Positions 1 to 10,619 of a DNA stretch of 64,000 bases are shown piece by piece. Positions within the stretch are counted from its first letter, which is position 1. Every line of letters starts with the position of its first letter. The stretch is from NCBI GenBank assembly GCA_029953675.1, contig JAMWBK010000003.1:1-64000 (forward strand), read 5' to 3'. The notes beneath the pieces are model-generated. The model had not been told where the DNA came from and ran no database searches. It saw only the letters and a program-made list of their open reading frames with translations. The DNA comes from Rhodosorus marinus. Taxonomy: Eukaryota; Rhodophyta; Stylonematophyceae; Stylonematales; Stylonemataceae. Made by a program: the position numbers and the translations under genes.

Positions 1-429
1 AATCGAGACTTTTACAAAAATGCTCGTCTTGCCTGCTTCCAGATTCTCCAACTCTTAGGGATCGTCCAAGGACAGGTGTTGTCGTAGCTGCCCCCAACCA
101 ACCCCTGCTGTCCCCCGCCCTTAAAGTAGGTGGGCAGCAGCGGGGAGGGAAAGCCGGTCCCATCTTATCGAAAGATTAGCATGAAAATGCTGCCTTGATT
201 GCTTTCCAATTGCGTATCAGCAATAGAGGCGATTGGTTGCCGCTGGTGTTTTTGAGTAGAGTCTGGATGATAGCAACTTGTACACCGCGTCGCATCTGAA
301 ATTTAGGTCAGTGGGTTGTGGCCAGCACCAGCGTTCGCTTTGTATTAGTTCGGCAAGAACTCAAAAAGTGGATTGGACTGAGACTAGCACTTTTGGGTAA
401 TGTGATCCGGCGCAACTACCTCGTGGATG

Positions 430-1086
430 TGTGCAATAACGCAGATTTTTGGCGCCCACCTGCTCGCTAGTTGCCCAGCAGTGAAAGGTGCTCGAACCCG
501 CCGCCATACACGGATCTTGAACCTGTTATACCGGGAACTTCGGCCTATAGTCCGGCAAGCCGGTCTGGAAATCGAACGTGAGAAACCTTTACCCGTCGCG
601 GACTTTCAAAAATGATGAACGCCGCCGTGCTTAGCCGACCTGGTGATCACCTGTGACGACAGCCGCCGTACCACATACGTTGATGCTTGCTGTTCCTAAC
701 CCTCAAGCTGGTCTTGTTATCTTTCCCCGGCTGTGGGGAGCGCCGTGGATCTGCCGCCGACCAGCATGAGACGCCGCAAAGAGATCAAATACGCGGGGGC
801 TTTGTCTTCCCCCGGTGTTCGTGCTTCGGCACTAGCACATCCTTTGCTTGGTACCCCTGATCATTGAGTGCTTCGGGTTCATGGACTCTGTTGGTTCTCG
901 CTGGCTTCGGGAGTTGTTCCGCCCGAACGCCCTGACCGTCTTCAAATGTCGTTGTTTACCCGCTTAAGTTTCCTGCTGTGGCGCATGAATGCCGCTTTGA
1001 TGTTGGAGGCGCACTTGAGTACTTCGCCGCGCTTAGTCTTTTTTACCCTCGGGGTTTTTTTCAGCCTCCGATTAAACCATTCGTTT
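430..1086 (+). mobile_element. LINE-B 3' fragment (C-terminal ORF2 plus tail)
   Basis: This is a 5'-truncated LINE-B copy. It encodes the end of ORF2, from the CCHC knuckle (HLLASC retained) through the endonuclease-like block (ADLVIT... near 636-690) to the C-terminal helix region, then the T-rich 3' UTR and the terminal CCGATTAAACCATTCG. It aligns by eye with the longer LINE-B copy on the minus strand at 43.7-47.5 kb. Frame breaks occur near 612 (A-run), 690 and 870, so it is dead. Confidence 0.85.
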
Positions 1087-1194
1087 CCTTTGAGAACCGC
1101 TGAATATTATCTTATCTATTCTGAACTGGCCTTTCGAGTGGTTTGGATTAGTGAATTCTATGGTTAATCCGAGAGTGAAAGAAAAATAAACCCG

Positions 1195-1350
1195 CGGGGA
1201 AAGAAAGGAAAGCCTGACTTTCTGCGTCTGTCCTCGTGTTTGACTCGTTTGCTTGCTATGGCGTATGATCGCTGCTTTTGATGTTGGAAGCGCGCGATCA
1301 CTTCCCTGCGCTCGAGTCTTGGATTTTCCCCTCAGGGATTTTTCCTTTCA
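1195..1350 (+). mobile_element. LINE-B terminal fragment, degenerate
   Basis: A short, decayed piece of the LINE-B 3' end. It keeps the stretch equivalent to the last ORF2 residues (TTTGATGTTGGAAGCGCGCG) and a diverged T-rich UTR, but has lost the usual terminal motif. It lies directly after the fragment at 430-1086 and is more diverged than it. Confidence 0.6.
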
Positions 1351-1497
1351 GCGTATCCGAAGAGACAAAATTCATTCAATATATCCTGTTCACTGTTTTT
1401 TAAAAGAACGAAGCCAGTTTATTGAGTTTTGCTTCAAGGTATAACTGACGGAAGCTGGGTGAAGGCCTACTGTGGTGTGAGAACTGGGCCATACTTC

Positions 1498-2245
1498 GGC
1501 GCCAAGGCCAAGGATATTTAAATCCTCTCTTCTGGGAGGTATTTTCTGCGATTGGGTATTTACTCAACCTGGATAAACGCAGCTGCACAAAGGGAACTGT
1601 CGCGAGATTGCGGGAACAAGCAGACATGGAGATCTAGAATTGGAACGCTGGAAAGGGAATACAACTAGCTAGGAAGGATGAAGACCTTGTACACAACGAC
1701 GGGGTTCCTCGCGGTTGGTTTCTGGCTTGCAATTGTAACGGTCGAGTCCGGGGATTGCGCCGCGAACATCCTCAGTTTCAAAAGCAGGATTAGAGTTTTG
1801 ACCACTGGTGGGGAAACCAACCGCCGGGTAATATCCAATATGTTGCAGAGATGTACACTGGAACAGGTGTGAATACGAATGTGTACCAAGCTTCCACGTG
1901 TAGAGGCAAAAAACTACGCCCCACTTGTGAGGTTGACGAGTGTGATACTTAAAGTCTGGGCCGACTGCAACGAAGGAAACGTTCCCAATGGAAAAACCAA
2001 GTTTCCGATCATCTTAGACGCGGAGGATATCGATCAGGATAACCCAGTCTTCGATATTCCGGTTAACGAGATGCCGATTCTTAACTACTTGTCTCAGGAC
2101 TTCATCTGCATGGTCGGAGCATTCAGAGGATTCGCCATGGTACGGAGAGGAACCTCAGGATTTCCATGAAGCGCAGTATACCGGTGACCAATGCCCAGAG
2201 TGAACGCCTAAGGGATCCAACGGGATAACTCAGCGCCCAATTTTG
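1498..2245 (+). pseudogene. Pseudogene of the secreted R-x-G-[VWH] domain family
   Basis: This is a broken, inverted paralogue of the gene at 4053-5180 on the minus strand. Similarity begins about 180 bp upstream of the start codon (TATTTAAATC box near 1513) and continues through the signal peptide (ATG at 1678; residues MKTLYTTTGFLAVGF) and the first domain (VILKVWADC, then MVGAFRGFA). The reading frame is interrupted by a stop at 1870-1872, a frame change, and another stop at 2167-2169. Recognisable homology fades near 2245, before the second domain. Both copies share promoter-proximal sequence, so the duplication was of DNA, not of an mRNA. Confidence 0.85.
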
Positions 2246-3154
2246 GTTCAGGGAGCGCGACGGGATAAAAATCACAGAGGCAGTTTCAAATAGAAATCGA
2301 TAGGATGAGGAAGCGATTTAAAACGCCGAGGATACCGAGGCCCCCAGAGTGGGGGCTGTGGAGTGGGGGAAGAAATGTCCTCACGATCTGCCAATAGAAA
2401 CCTCCTCCTCCACCTCCCTCCCTCCCTTTGTCTTGTGTTGCCTTGTCTGTATCTGAAAAAATCACCTTCAGTAAAATCCCAAGTTTTTACAGCGAGCTCC
2501 GCGCAGAGCACATGCAGGGGGACACTCAGCAGGTCTAATTGGCTCTGATCCGCAATTCTCCGGCTACTAGGTACCGAACTGGAGGAGTTTCCACCTCCTC
2601 TAACCTGGGCACTGCGCAGCAGCAGATTACTGCCGTACAGAAACCTACGACCAACACGGATCCTGAACGAGGTGAGGCGTTCGCCCTATCGTCGTCCCGG
2701 AGCCCTAAGGAAGGTGGGGACACACAGTGGATATACAGACCGAATCCGCGAACTGGTCGTACCCTTACAACAAGGCATAGAGTCAGCGGTGGATGCGAAC
2801 GCTCACTCCATGCGATATAGGCCCATCTCTCGTGCCACCTGCAGCAGTTGTCTTACGGCTCGACCCGGAGAATGCTCTCAACCGCCGCAACCACTGGCCA
2901 CCATCTCCGAGATGCTGGAAGCGGTGCGCCTGTTTGGGCTACGTAAATGACATTTAAGACTCCCCTACGTTCTTTGGCTGTCGTGCTACTCACAAACCAT
3001 GTCACACCGATACCAATTGCATGTCACATCGGCTGTAGAACAAACTGATCTGCGTGGACACTGGTGTTAGGTGCCCTATCCATGGCGCGTTTTCTGGTGT
3101 AAAAACCCCGGTCTAACCATAGTAGCCATCCATGACGACGTTGGCCGGGTGACG
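2246..3154. other. Stretch without recognised gene
   Basis: Several short open frames occur. The one at 2672-2950 (+) contains CSSC and a further Cys and could be a decayed retroelement knuckle, but nothing confirms this. No splice signals, TATA box or terminal repeats were recognised. Confidence 0.4.
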
Positions 3155-3365
3155 AGGGCAGAGTGGTTCCAGCCTTTCATTAAGGAAATTTCTTATCATC
3201 TTGAAAACTCAAGCGTGGAGTGGCTGCGGAAATGAGTTACAGATCATCCTGCTGAGTATTTGGTACTCCTACGCCGATTGAGCGTCGCTGTTTGCCGAGA
3301 TTCTAGCAACATGCTCGCGGAGACGCACCACCGTAGCACGCTTTTTTCGCTAGTTCAGGCTATAT
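3155..3365 (+). mobile_element. LINE-A-like 3' fragment, degenerate
   Basis: Decayed C-terminus of a LINE-A-type ORF2. The plus strand reads FQPFIKE..., then SSVEWLRK, then AEYLVLLRRLSV, with stops between, matching the last ~80 residues of the complete copies. The usual tail is mostly lost after about 3350. Confidence 0.65.
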
Positions 3366-4052
3366 TAGAAGTCCACTGCATTTCTAGTTTCACCAATTTT
3401 TCTGCCTGGGCTTAGTGTTTAGAAAGTTCTCGCGTGTGGTTGAACCGCGAAAAAGATAAGTTGTTTTCCCTTGATGGAGAACGAGATATGCGCCTCGCAC
3501 CGTGCAATTTCTTTGTTGGGATGGAGATACCTCTCAAGCCCTCGTCCACGCCAACTATTACGCACACGTTCAAGTATTGATTCAGACCTATGATCCCGCA
3601 CGGCGTTCAACCCCTTTTCCGTTTTCTGAGCAGCTCTCACGTGCGGCACCCGGAGGACGTTGTGCTACTCCAGGGTTGCTATCTCTGACTAAACGATGGT
3701 GCATGGCGTTACACATGGGGTTGGTTTGATTCCTGTTGGGTATCTAACCATTTAAGTTCTGAATTTTATTCACATATGCATGACACACATTATACTGCCG
3801 TATTACGGTAAAGTTTACGACCCCTGAACCTGGGTCCGATGTTAAACTCCGCGTACAAACCGCCGAAGCGGTCATGGCAGTCTGCTAGTTTCGCAAAGTT
3901 TTGTTTGCTGCTTGCGGTTATAGGTGACCCATGAACATAGAATCACGGTTCACGTAGCAGATCAGCTGTGCGATGGATTCCCGGGCGTAGTGGGGTTGCC
4001 CGAGGAAAATACGACGAACCCATCTCCAATCCAGGCGCTCTTTCCGAATCAG
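3366..4052. other. Stretch without recognised gene
   Basis: Short frames on both strands lack signal peptides or recognisable motifs. Part of it is the downstream flank of the secreted-protein gene that ends at 4053. Confidence 0.4.
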
Positions 4053-5180
4053 TTACCTCCACTTCGTGTTGACTGGGCATCCGTTGAATGGTATCACCTC
4101 CAGATCGGGACATTGCCCCACATCAGGATCCAAGAAATACCCATTACCGCTCTCATCCGAGGCCTCAATCGTGCTCAGGAACAGCATGTCCTCGATGGAG
4201 GTACAGTTTGGCATATCGGTCAACATGGAGGGGCAGATATCCCACTCCAAGGGGCTGTCCGGGGCTACTGAAGTTGCGATTTGGAACTCTTGGTTGTTTT
4301 CCCAGATTGTCTTCAGATCCTGGTCCGCTCCCCATAGGCCCAAGTACATGCCGGTTATGCTCTGCCCCTGTTCGCCCGAGTTGAATTTGATTACGAGGTG
4401 GAAGCAGCGCTCGCCGTTCACAGATGAAGTGCTGTAAGTCGCGGTTGCAACATTGGTGCCTGTAAATCTATTAAGCAAACTGAAGGTAGAGATGCAGTTT
4501 GTTTTCTTTCCGCAAGTGAACGTTGGCTCAAGCCCGGTCGCCTCAATGTCCTTCTCGCAGTTGTAGAAGGGAGAAGGAGTCGGCGACGGCGACGGGGTGC
4601 CGTCGACCCATATAACGCCAATTGGGCACTGAGTTATCCCGTCGGGTCCCTTAGGCGTCGATGCTGGGCATTGACTACCGCTAGGTTGCTTCGTGGAGAT
4701 CCTGAGGTTCGTCTCCGTATCTCCAACGAATCCCCTGAACGCCCCAACCATGCAGATGGAGTCTTGAGAAAGGCAGTTGGGAATCGGCATAGCTGTAACC
4801 GGAATCTCGAAGACTAGGTTATCCTGATCGATATCATCCCCGTCCAAGGCGATCTGAAACTTGCTTTTTCCACTCGGAACGCTTCCTTCCTTGCAGTCGG
4901 GCCAGACTCCAAGTCTCACTCTCGTCATATTCACAAGTTGGGCGTGGTTTTCCACCTCCACCTCGAAACTTGGTATCCCGTTTGTAATCAAACCTGTTCT
5001 GGTGTTCATCGTTGCAATGTAATTGACCCTACCCGGCGGACCACCAGTGGTCAAAAAATTAGTCCTCCTTTGAAAGTAAGGATATTCACCCTTCGGGTCG
5101 CAATCCCCGGACTCGGCAGCTGCAATTGCAGCCAAGAAACCAGCAGCGAGAAGCATCGTCGTTGTGTGCCAGGTCTTCAT
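4053..5180 (-). CDS. Secreted two-domain Cys protein (R-x-G-[VWH] family)
   Basis: A single uninterrupted frame of 375 residues. Residues 1-22 form a signal peptide (hydrophobic LLAAGFLAAIAAA), so the product is probably extracellular or wall-associated. Two related domains follow: residues ~60-190 (RVRLGVWPDC at 87-96; CLSQDSICMVGAF at 136-148) and ~208-375 (MYLGLWGADQD near 278-288). They are joined by a Pro/Ser/Thr linker, TPSPSPTPSP, at ~195-204. The motif pattern matches the genes at 21.8, 37.9 and 42.1 kb, so I place it in the same family. Biochemical function is unknown. The start is set by the signal peptide and by conservation with the pseudogene at 1678. A TTTAAAT-like box lies about 150 bp upstream, next to a 72-bp tandem duplication at 5341-5484. 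Confidence 0.85.
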   Translation of the reverse strand: MKTWHTTTMLLAAGFLAAIAAAESGDCDPKGEYPYFQRRTNFLTTGGPPGRVNYIATMNTRTGLITNGIPSFEVEVENHAQLVNMTRVRLGVWPDCKEGSVPSGKSKFQIALDGDDIDQDNLVFEIPVTAMPIPNCLSQDSICMVGAFRGFVGDTETNLRISTKQPSGSQCPASTPKGPDGITQCPIGVIWVDGTPSPSPTPSPFYNCEKDIEATGLEPTFTCGKKTNCISTFSLLNRFTGTNVATATYSTSSVNGERCFHLVIKFNSGEQGQSITGMYLGLWGADQDLKTIWENNQEFQIATSVAPDSPLEWDICPSMLTDMPNCTSIEDMLFLSTIEASDESGNGYFLDPDVGQCPDLEVIPFNGCPVNTKWR

Positions 5181-5340
5181 CCTTGCTAGCTAGTGGTTTT
5201 CCCTTTCCAGACCTACTAATTCTAGATCCCCTTATCTGCTTGTGCCGAATTCTCCCCGTCACCTCCCGATGCTATGCGGCTGCGTTTATCCGGCTTAAGT
5301 AAATACCGAATCGCACAAAACACCTCCAGAAGATTTAAAG

Positions 5341-5484
5341 ATCCTCGGCCTTGGGAAGTCAACGAGTTTTTTGGGAAGTGCGGCCCTGTTCTGACACATG
5401 TCTGCCTTCATTATCCTCGGCCTTGGGAAGTCAACGAGTTTTTTGGGAAGTGCGGCCCTGTTATGACACATGTCTGCCTTCACC
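5341..5484. repeat. 72-bp tandem duplication upstream of the secreted-protein gene
   Basis: Two head-to-tail units, each beginning ATCCTCGGCCTTGGGAAGTC and ending near TGTCTGCCTTCA, at 5341-5412 and 5413-5484. They differ at only a few positions (for example GTTCTGAC against GTTATGAC). The array lies 160-300 bp upstream of the start codon at 5180. The inverted paralogue near 1500 keeps only the promoter-proximal edge of one unit. Confidence 0.9.
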
Positions 5485-6325
5485 AATTCCGTCGCCGTCA
5501 CCCAAGAAAACCAATAGACGGGTTTTGCCGCAAAAAAACTGTAAACAGGATATGTTCGAACCAATGGATCGATGATCGGATAGTTTAATTGGACACCCAA
5601 GACTGACGATTACCAGGGAATTCATGCTCGCCGAGGTCACCGTCAAGTTTGTCTACCTCATTGATTCGATAGTCCGCTTTCTGGCATAATCCGGGTTGTG
5701 ATTTTGGAGGTGGGCGGTCTTGGCAGTAAGGTTGTGCCAAGTGGGTGGGGTTTTTGCCAGGTGGGTTGGGTTCTTCGCTGTTTACAACCCACCCAACCCC
5801 TTAAACCCCCTTGTTTTCGCACGTTTAACCACTTCCGGGTCGCGTAAACAGTGAAAAACCAGACCAACTGGCACCTACAACCCTATTGACAGCGTGTAGT
5901 CTTTTTTTCCCCTCCGTGTTTTTTTTTCAATCCCGGATTGCACAAATTCCTTCTTTCCCTAACAAACAGCAAACTGGGTACGTTCGAAACCAGCCGTCCA
6001 CTGACACCTTGTTCAGGTACCAGAAACAAATTCATTCAGATACGGTAGGACCACCACCCGTCTGACAAACAATTAAACGATGATTTTATTTTATTTATTG
6101 GATAAACAAAAGGAGATCAAATGGAGTAAGCAAACTTTCTATTTTTATACTTGGATTCTATAAATATCCACCAGTAATAAGTATTCTGCTATCTTAACGG
6201 ATTATGAACGATTGACCTGAGCACGAAATCTCTTCTGTTTGCGTAAAATTTGAATATATATCTTTGTTAAGTATACCGAAGCGGGCGGAATCCTGAATTG
6301 GTTGGTGGTTCTACTGGGCTTATTA
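5485..6325. other. Stretch without gene; one LINE-B-type terminal remnant
   Basis: No gene is recognised. At 5894-5950 (+) there is a remnant resembling a LINE-B 3' end: T-runs around CCCCTCC, then CAATCCCGGATTGCACAA, a variant of the usual CCGATTAAACCA. The rest is AT-rich. Confidence 0.45.
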
Positions 6326-7254
6326 GCATAGCCTGAAGCGATACGCAAGGCGTGAAATGGAACTAAGAACTAGGGAGGGAAGCGTGCAAACCCAGGCGCC
6401 GATGGCGCGCCTAAGTGGTTTTACTGGCTTTCCAAACCTGAAGCGCTGCGCAAGGCGTGAAAGGGAGAAGGGACTAGGGGGAAAAGCGTGCAACGTAGGC
6501 GGCGATTGTGCGCCACGGCGAACATGCTGCGAGATTATCGCCTGAGAGCGACACCCAAACGGCGTGGGAGTCCCAGATATTCAACTAGTCAGTAAACATT
6601 TCAGCAGCCACTCCAAGCTGAACCTTTCCAGATGCCCAAAACTTTCCACAATGAAAGGCTAGAACCTTTGAGAACGGTTCTCGGCCCGGGGGAGACTGGC
6701 CATGCTCTCAGCATACCGCCATTCCTGCAGCCGGCGAAGTACGGAAGCTGCTGCCCACCGAGCGGAGAGCGGCAGAGGCGGGATAAGTACTTGACACAGG
6801 GTCTGTGACAGCGAGGTCCACATATGCTGAGCGTCTGCCGACGGGATCCGATACCAGGTGGTTTTACGAACCAGGAGATTTGCGATGCGGGGGTGGCAGA
6901 GGCTGATCGAGGCAGTTCCGATTCAAACTCAAGCGTGTAACCATGTGGCCAGCCCTGGTCAAATGTTCGCTCAGGATGTACTTCAGACGGGTGTCGCGTT
7001 TCGTTCAATGACCGTTCAGCATTCCACAAGAGGCCACAGCTTGGTAGCCACAACCGTCAATACGAGTCTCACAGCCTTGGCAGAAGGAAAGGCGATTAGA
7101 GTGCCAAGGGTCCTGTGGCAAACCCAGATAGATTCTTGCGGCAGACCGGGGCTGGAAGGTGTCCAGACGTTGCGCCGGTGACGGGGTGAGAGTGTTTAAC
7201 CACAGGTGAGATAGACGAACTCTCAAGCGGCGAAGACAAGCCACAGTTGTGGGC
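6326..7254 (-). mobile_element. Diverged LINE-A relative, 3' part, first segment
   Basis: Minus-strand ORF2 C-terminus with many frame breaks. Residues such as DQGWPHGYTLEFESELPRSA (6601-7053) match the endonuclease-like region of complete copies. The 3' end carries two successive tails (TTAGCATAGCCTGAAGCG near 6328 and a second near 6430), so one truncated tail copy is joined to the next. The same element resumes at 7438 after a LINE-B insertion. Confidence 0.8.
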
Positions 7255-7437
7255 GGTATGAGTTGTTCCGCGAACGCCCTGACCGTCTCCAATCGTTGTT
7301 TACCCGCTTAAGTTTCCTGCTGTGGCGCATGAATGCCGCTTTGATGTTGGAGGCGCGAGTACTTTGCCGCGCTTAGTCTTTTTTTCCCCTCGGGGTTTTT
7401 TTTTCAGCCTCCGATTAAACCATTCATTCATGAGCGG
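7255..7437 (+). mobile_element. LINE-B 3' end inserted in a LINE-A relative
   Basis: A 5'-truncated LINE-B tail begins at TTGTTCCGCGAACG and ends at TTAAACCATTCATTC. It splits the host LINE-A-like copy. ATGAG occurs on both sides (about 7258-7262 and 7430-7434), consistent with a short target duplication. Joining the flanks restores colinearity with complete LINE-A copies (around 52.2 kb). Confidence 0.8.
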
Positions 7438-7770
7438 AGAGTTGAGCGAGATTGCGTGAGCTGTACAGTGTTGACCCGAGGTGAGGCTAGGCTGAATCAC
7501 ATCAGTGCGTGCGCTGCAAATTCTGCTCATACCCGGGTAACCTGCCGCGGGCGACCTCAAGACCATACGAGCACTGAAAGTGGTAACCACAACCGTCAAT
7601 ATGACTTTCACAGCCTTGGCAGAAGCAATGGCGACTAGAGCGCGAAGGGCCTGCGGCAAACCGAGGTGGTCCTTGCCGCAGTCCGGAACTCGAAGGCGTC
7701 CAGACGTTGGCCCTTTGACGAGGGCTGAATGGTTAACCACAAGGAGGGAGGGGGGAAGATAGGTCAATTG
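7438..7770 (-). mobile_element. Diverged LINE-A relative, second segment, with internal repeat
   Basis: Continues the element that ends at 7254, up to about 7543. From about 7575 to 7742 the CCHC-knuckle region appears again, duplicating 7020-7200, so two partial copies are joined. No intact frame remains. Confidence 0.7.
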
Positions 7771-7791
7771 GGAGAGTAGGGATTGATTGCA

Positions 7792-8479
7792 GACTGAGGA
7801 TAGAATTTTTTACGCCGCGTAGCGCTGAAGGCTGTTTTAGTTAACCAACCAATCACCAGCACGGCTAAACAGTCTTCGACGAAAAGCAAGCAGACGTAGA
7901 CGACCTATTCCTCAGATGTTTTCGAAAATTCCATATCGACAAGGCACTGCTTATACGGAGGCGTCGAGGTTTTCGGTTTTTGAGTTCTCCAGGTTCGGGT
8001 TTTGAGTCGCTTTCGGTCACGATTGTGTTCTTCCGTGGGAGGCGCTTCCTTTGGTTGCCCTTCCCCCCGCTGTTTCGCGTTGTGCAATTGAAGTTGAAAG
8101 CGGCCTTAGCAGTTCAACTCTGGAGTCTTATTCTCGAGAGATTAACCCAATGAGTATGAAGCAGGGAGATTTGATTCCAGAGTTGAACTCCTAATGCCGC
8201 TTTCAACTTTGATGGCGGGTCCTATAGTCAGGTAAATATAGCCAACTTTAAGCAGGATGGAAAGTTTTGTAAAGGGTTAGATCGTTCCTGATCACCGTTC
8301 AGAAGACGTGAACCTTGTCGATATGGAATATCCGAAAACATCTGAGGAACAGGTCGTCTACGTCTGATTGCTTTCCGTCGAAGACTATTTAGCCGTGCTG
8401 ATGATTGGTTGGTTAACTTTCACAGCATTCAGCGCCACGCAGGGCGTAAAGAGTGATGTAAAAAGTTTTTTCCTCAGTC
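7792..8479. repeat. Long inverted repeat with an inner foldback
   Basis: Outer arms at 7792-7944 and 8313-8479 are inverted copies of each other, from GACTGAGGA at the edge to CCATATCGACAAGG at the inner side, with scattered mismatches. Inner arms of about 37 bp (8091-8127 and 8173-8209, AGTTCAACTCTGGA core) form a second foldback. The left interior (about 7965-8080) matches the LINE-B 5' UTR (GGGAGGCGCTTC). The outer arms contain a LINE-A-like tail (GCGTAGCGCTGAAGGCTG). No coding sequence is seen. It could be a foldback or MITE-like element, or two LINE pieces inserted in opposite directions. Confidence 0.75.
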
Positions 8480-8800
8480 CGCTGGAATGCCGTGGATTTG
8501 CCGCTGCCCGTATGAGACGTCGCAAATAGGAAAAACATGCGGGGGCTTTGCTTCCGTGCTTCAGCTCAAGCTCATCGCCTGGTAGTTCTGGTCATTTTGA
8601 GTTCTTCGGCTTTATGAATTTCGTTGGTTCTCGTTGGCTTCGGGAGATGGGCGCGAAGGCCCTGACCGTTTCTCCCCTTTTTGGCCCGTTTTCAGGTTCC
8701 CGCAGTGGCGTGTTAACGCTGCAATGATGTTGGAGGGGCACGGTCTTCGCCGCACGTTCAGCTTTTTTTCTTTCAGTCTCCAATTAAACGAATTCACGCA
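8480..8800 (+). mobile_element. LINE-B 3' end fragment
   Basis: Encodes the last part of ORF2 (GFAAARMRRRK with a following stop, then FMNFVGSRWLREM) and the 3' UTR ending CCAATTAAACGAATTC. It abuts the inverted repeat at 7792-8479 and has several frame breaks. Confidence 0.75.
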
Positions 8801-8990
8801 ATCACATCCTCTGGAATTAGTTGTTTTTATTGGGAATGATGCTACGGGTGTGATTAGTGCATCGGCAGTTCTAGAGGCAGTATTTCCCCCCGAGGAGAAA
8901 CACTGAGGGGATCCATTCTAAATACAAGTCCTCCCTTAGGTGTTTCCTAAAGGTTTGTTTGCAAATTTGACTGCGCCAACAACAATATAT

Positions 8991-9987
8991 CTATTTCGTT
9001 GGGAGGTAGGCGATGTCGTAGCTGTCGATTTCAACGGCGTCCGAAGATACTGGGCAGCCATTGTCTGCCAGCGTGTACCTTGTCAGCGCATTACCGCTGG
9101 CGTAAAGGGAACCCTCGAACTCCACCATACCGCCCCCCGCGCCACCTCCAATATCCGACTCACACACCGGATCAATGTCCGACCCGCTCACGTCGTAGAC
9201 CTGGAAGCGAGTTACTTCCGCCACAGCCAGTAAACAGAGTCTTTGAATCCGCGGAGAGTTTCACCGTGTGGGCGCAAGATGTGCTCACAGACTTCAACGT
9301 TTCCATCGTATCCGCATCGAATCGACCGATTTGGTTCTGGTAAGTTGCGAACAGATCGGAATTTTTCATGATCGAAAGTCGCGGAGCGGTAGGCAGGTTC
9401 ACCCTCACGCCTTTCTTGAAGTTGTTAGACACGTCGTACTGCATGATTAGTGACACTCCACCAGAGTGAGGTACAAACTGCGAAGTGTACAAGTATTTGT
9501 CAGTGAGAACGGCGTCGGTTATAGTGGCCGCGTACATGCCCGATTGGATGGAGGGAATGGTGTGCTCAAACTCCAGCGTCTTTGGGTTTGCGAGAATGAC
9601 CCTTGAATTACCGTATGAGTAATACGGGCAGATCAAGAGCACGTAGTCAGCGTGTTCCGGATCCGAGGAACCCCTTATGGAGAGTCCAGATGGGCAGTAC
9701 TGAAACCAGAGCTTGTCACTTGTTCGGTACAGTTTTCCGCTTGAACTAATCCCCCATCGTTGAACGTTTGCATAGTTGGTGTTCGTGTAGACATAGTTTT
9801 TATATCTATGCACGTCCGTAAAATACTCTCCGTCTGGATCGGAGATCGTCTGAATTGGTGTCGTCGAAGACGACATGTCGCTAGAGTCGAAGACGGCAAG
9901 CGTCCCGCTCGATGTTATTGTCACGACGCTGTCACAGAGCACCGAGCCAAGCAGGCTCAGCATGATACATCCAAACAACACCCTCAT
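8991..9987 (-). pseudogene. Secreted beta-propeller-like protein, frame broken once
   Basis: The preferred start at 9987 begins MRVLFGCIMLSLLGSVLCDS, a clear signal peptide; an upstream in-frame Met at 10065 would only add a polar stretch. The chain has repeated ~40-residue strands typical of propellers (TLAVFDSSD, KNYVYTNTNYANVQRWGI, KYLYTSQF, SLIMQYDV), and the second frame adds VTRFQVYDVSG. Near 9233 the frame shifts: the upstream frame ends at 9172, while the natural continuation (8991-9224) lies in another frame. No plausible intron bridges it. It is therefore either a recent pseudogene or a base-call error. No catalytic motif is recognised; the likely role is extracellular binding. Confidence 0.6.
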
Positions 9988-10165
9988 TCTGCCGCTCTGA
10001 TTTTCTGACCCGCCCGAAGAATATTCTGCCTCCGTTCTTTGCCTGTTCAAACTTAAGTTGTCCACAGATAATTGGGCTGCTCCCTTTCAAATTCTCTCAA
10101 GAGTTTGCTTATCTTGCGCATCCTTCATCCCGCAACAACTGCTGATAGAACAAGGTCACGGGGCC

Positions 10166-10173
10166 TTTATAAC
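10166..10173 (-). promoter_or_regulatory. TATA-like box (GTTATAAA)
   Basis: Minus-strand GTTATAAA lies about 180 bp upstream of the ATG at 9987, a spacing close to that of TATA-like boxes before the other secreted-protein genes. Assignment rests on motif and position only. Confidence 0.4.
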
Positions 10174-10447
10174 CGTTCCTTGGAACTCTCAGCGGCGGCC
10201 ACCCTGGCACTAGGACATTTCCTTGATCTTCATTTGCTAAAAAAAACCGCCCACCAGGGCTTCACACAACGATGTCCTGATAGCTTAATAGGACACCCAA
10301 GACTAGCGATTTCCACGGAAAGCATGGTCGCCCAGGTGTTCCTGAGATGTTCACTTTCAGCTTGCTACCGTCAGCTTGCTACCTTACTGATGGGGTAGTC
10401 CGCTTGCTCCGGTGTTGAACAACTCTGTGGACTTCTCCAGAAGTGTC

Positions 10448-10565
10448 CTGCTATGGGGTATGAACGTGTGATTTAATGTTGTACGAGCGCGATCTTCGCA
10501 GCTCGTAGTTTTGTTTTCCACTTGGTTTTTATTTTTTTTAAATCCCCGATTGCACAATTTCATTC
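10448..10565 (+). mobile_element. LINE-B-type terminal fragment
   Basis: Contains a decayed version of the LINE-B C-terminal coding and UTR sequence (CTATGGGGTATGAACG, then GAGCGCGATCTTCG, T-rich run, CCCCGATTGCACAA). It shares the variant terminus GATTGCACAA with the remnant at 5894-5950, which suggests a separate LINE-B subfamily. Confidence 0.55.
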
Positions 10566-10619
10566 AATTGTTCGGTAGCGATGTTAGGAAAACCACCATT
10601 CTTCGGTACTTCGCCAACT

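Noticed and set aside
2672-2950. Zinc knuckle of a retroelement gag or a protease-like DTG near 3055
   Set aside because: Only isolated Cys residues and a three-residue motif; no surrounding family pattern and no flanking repeats.
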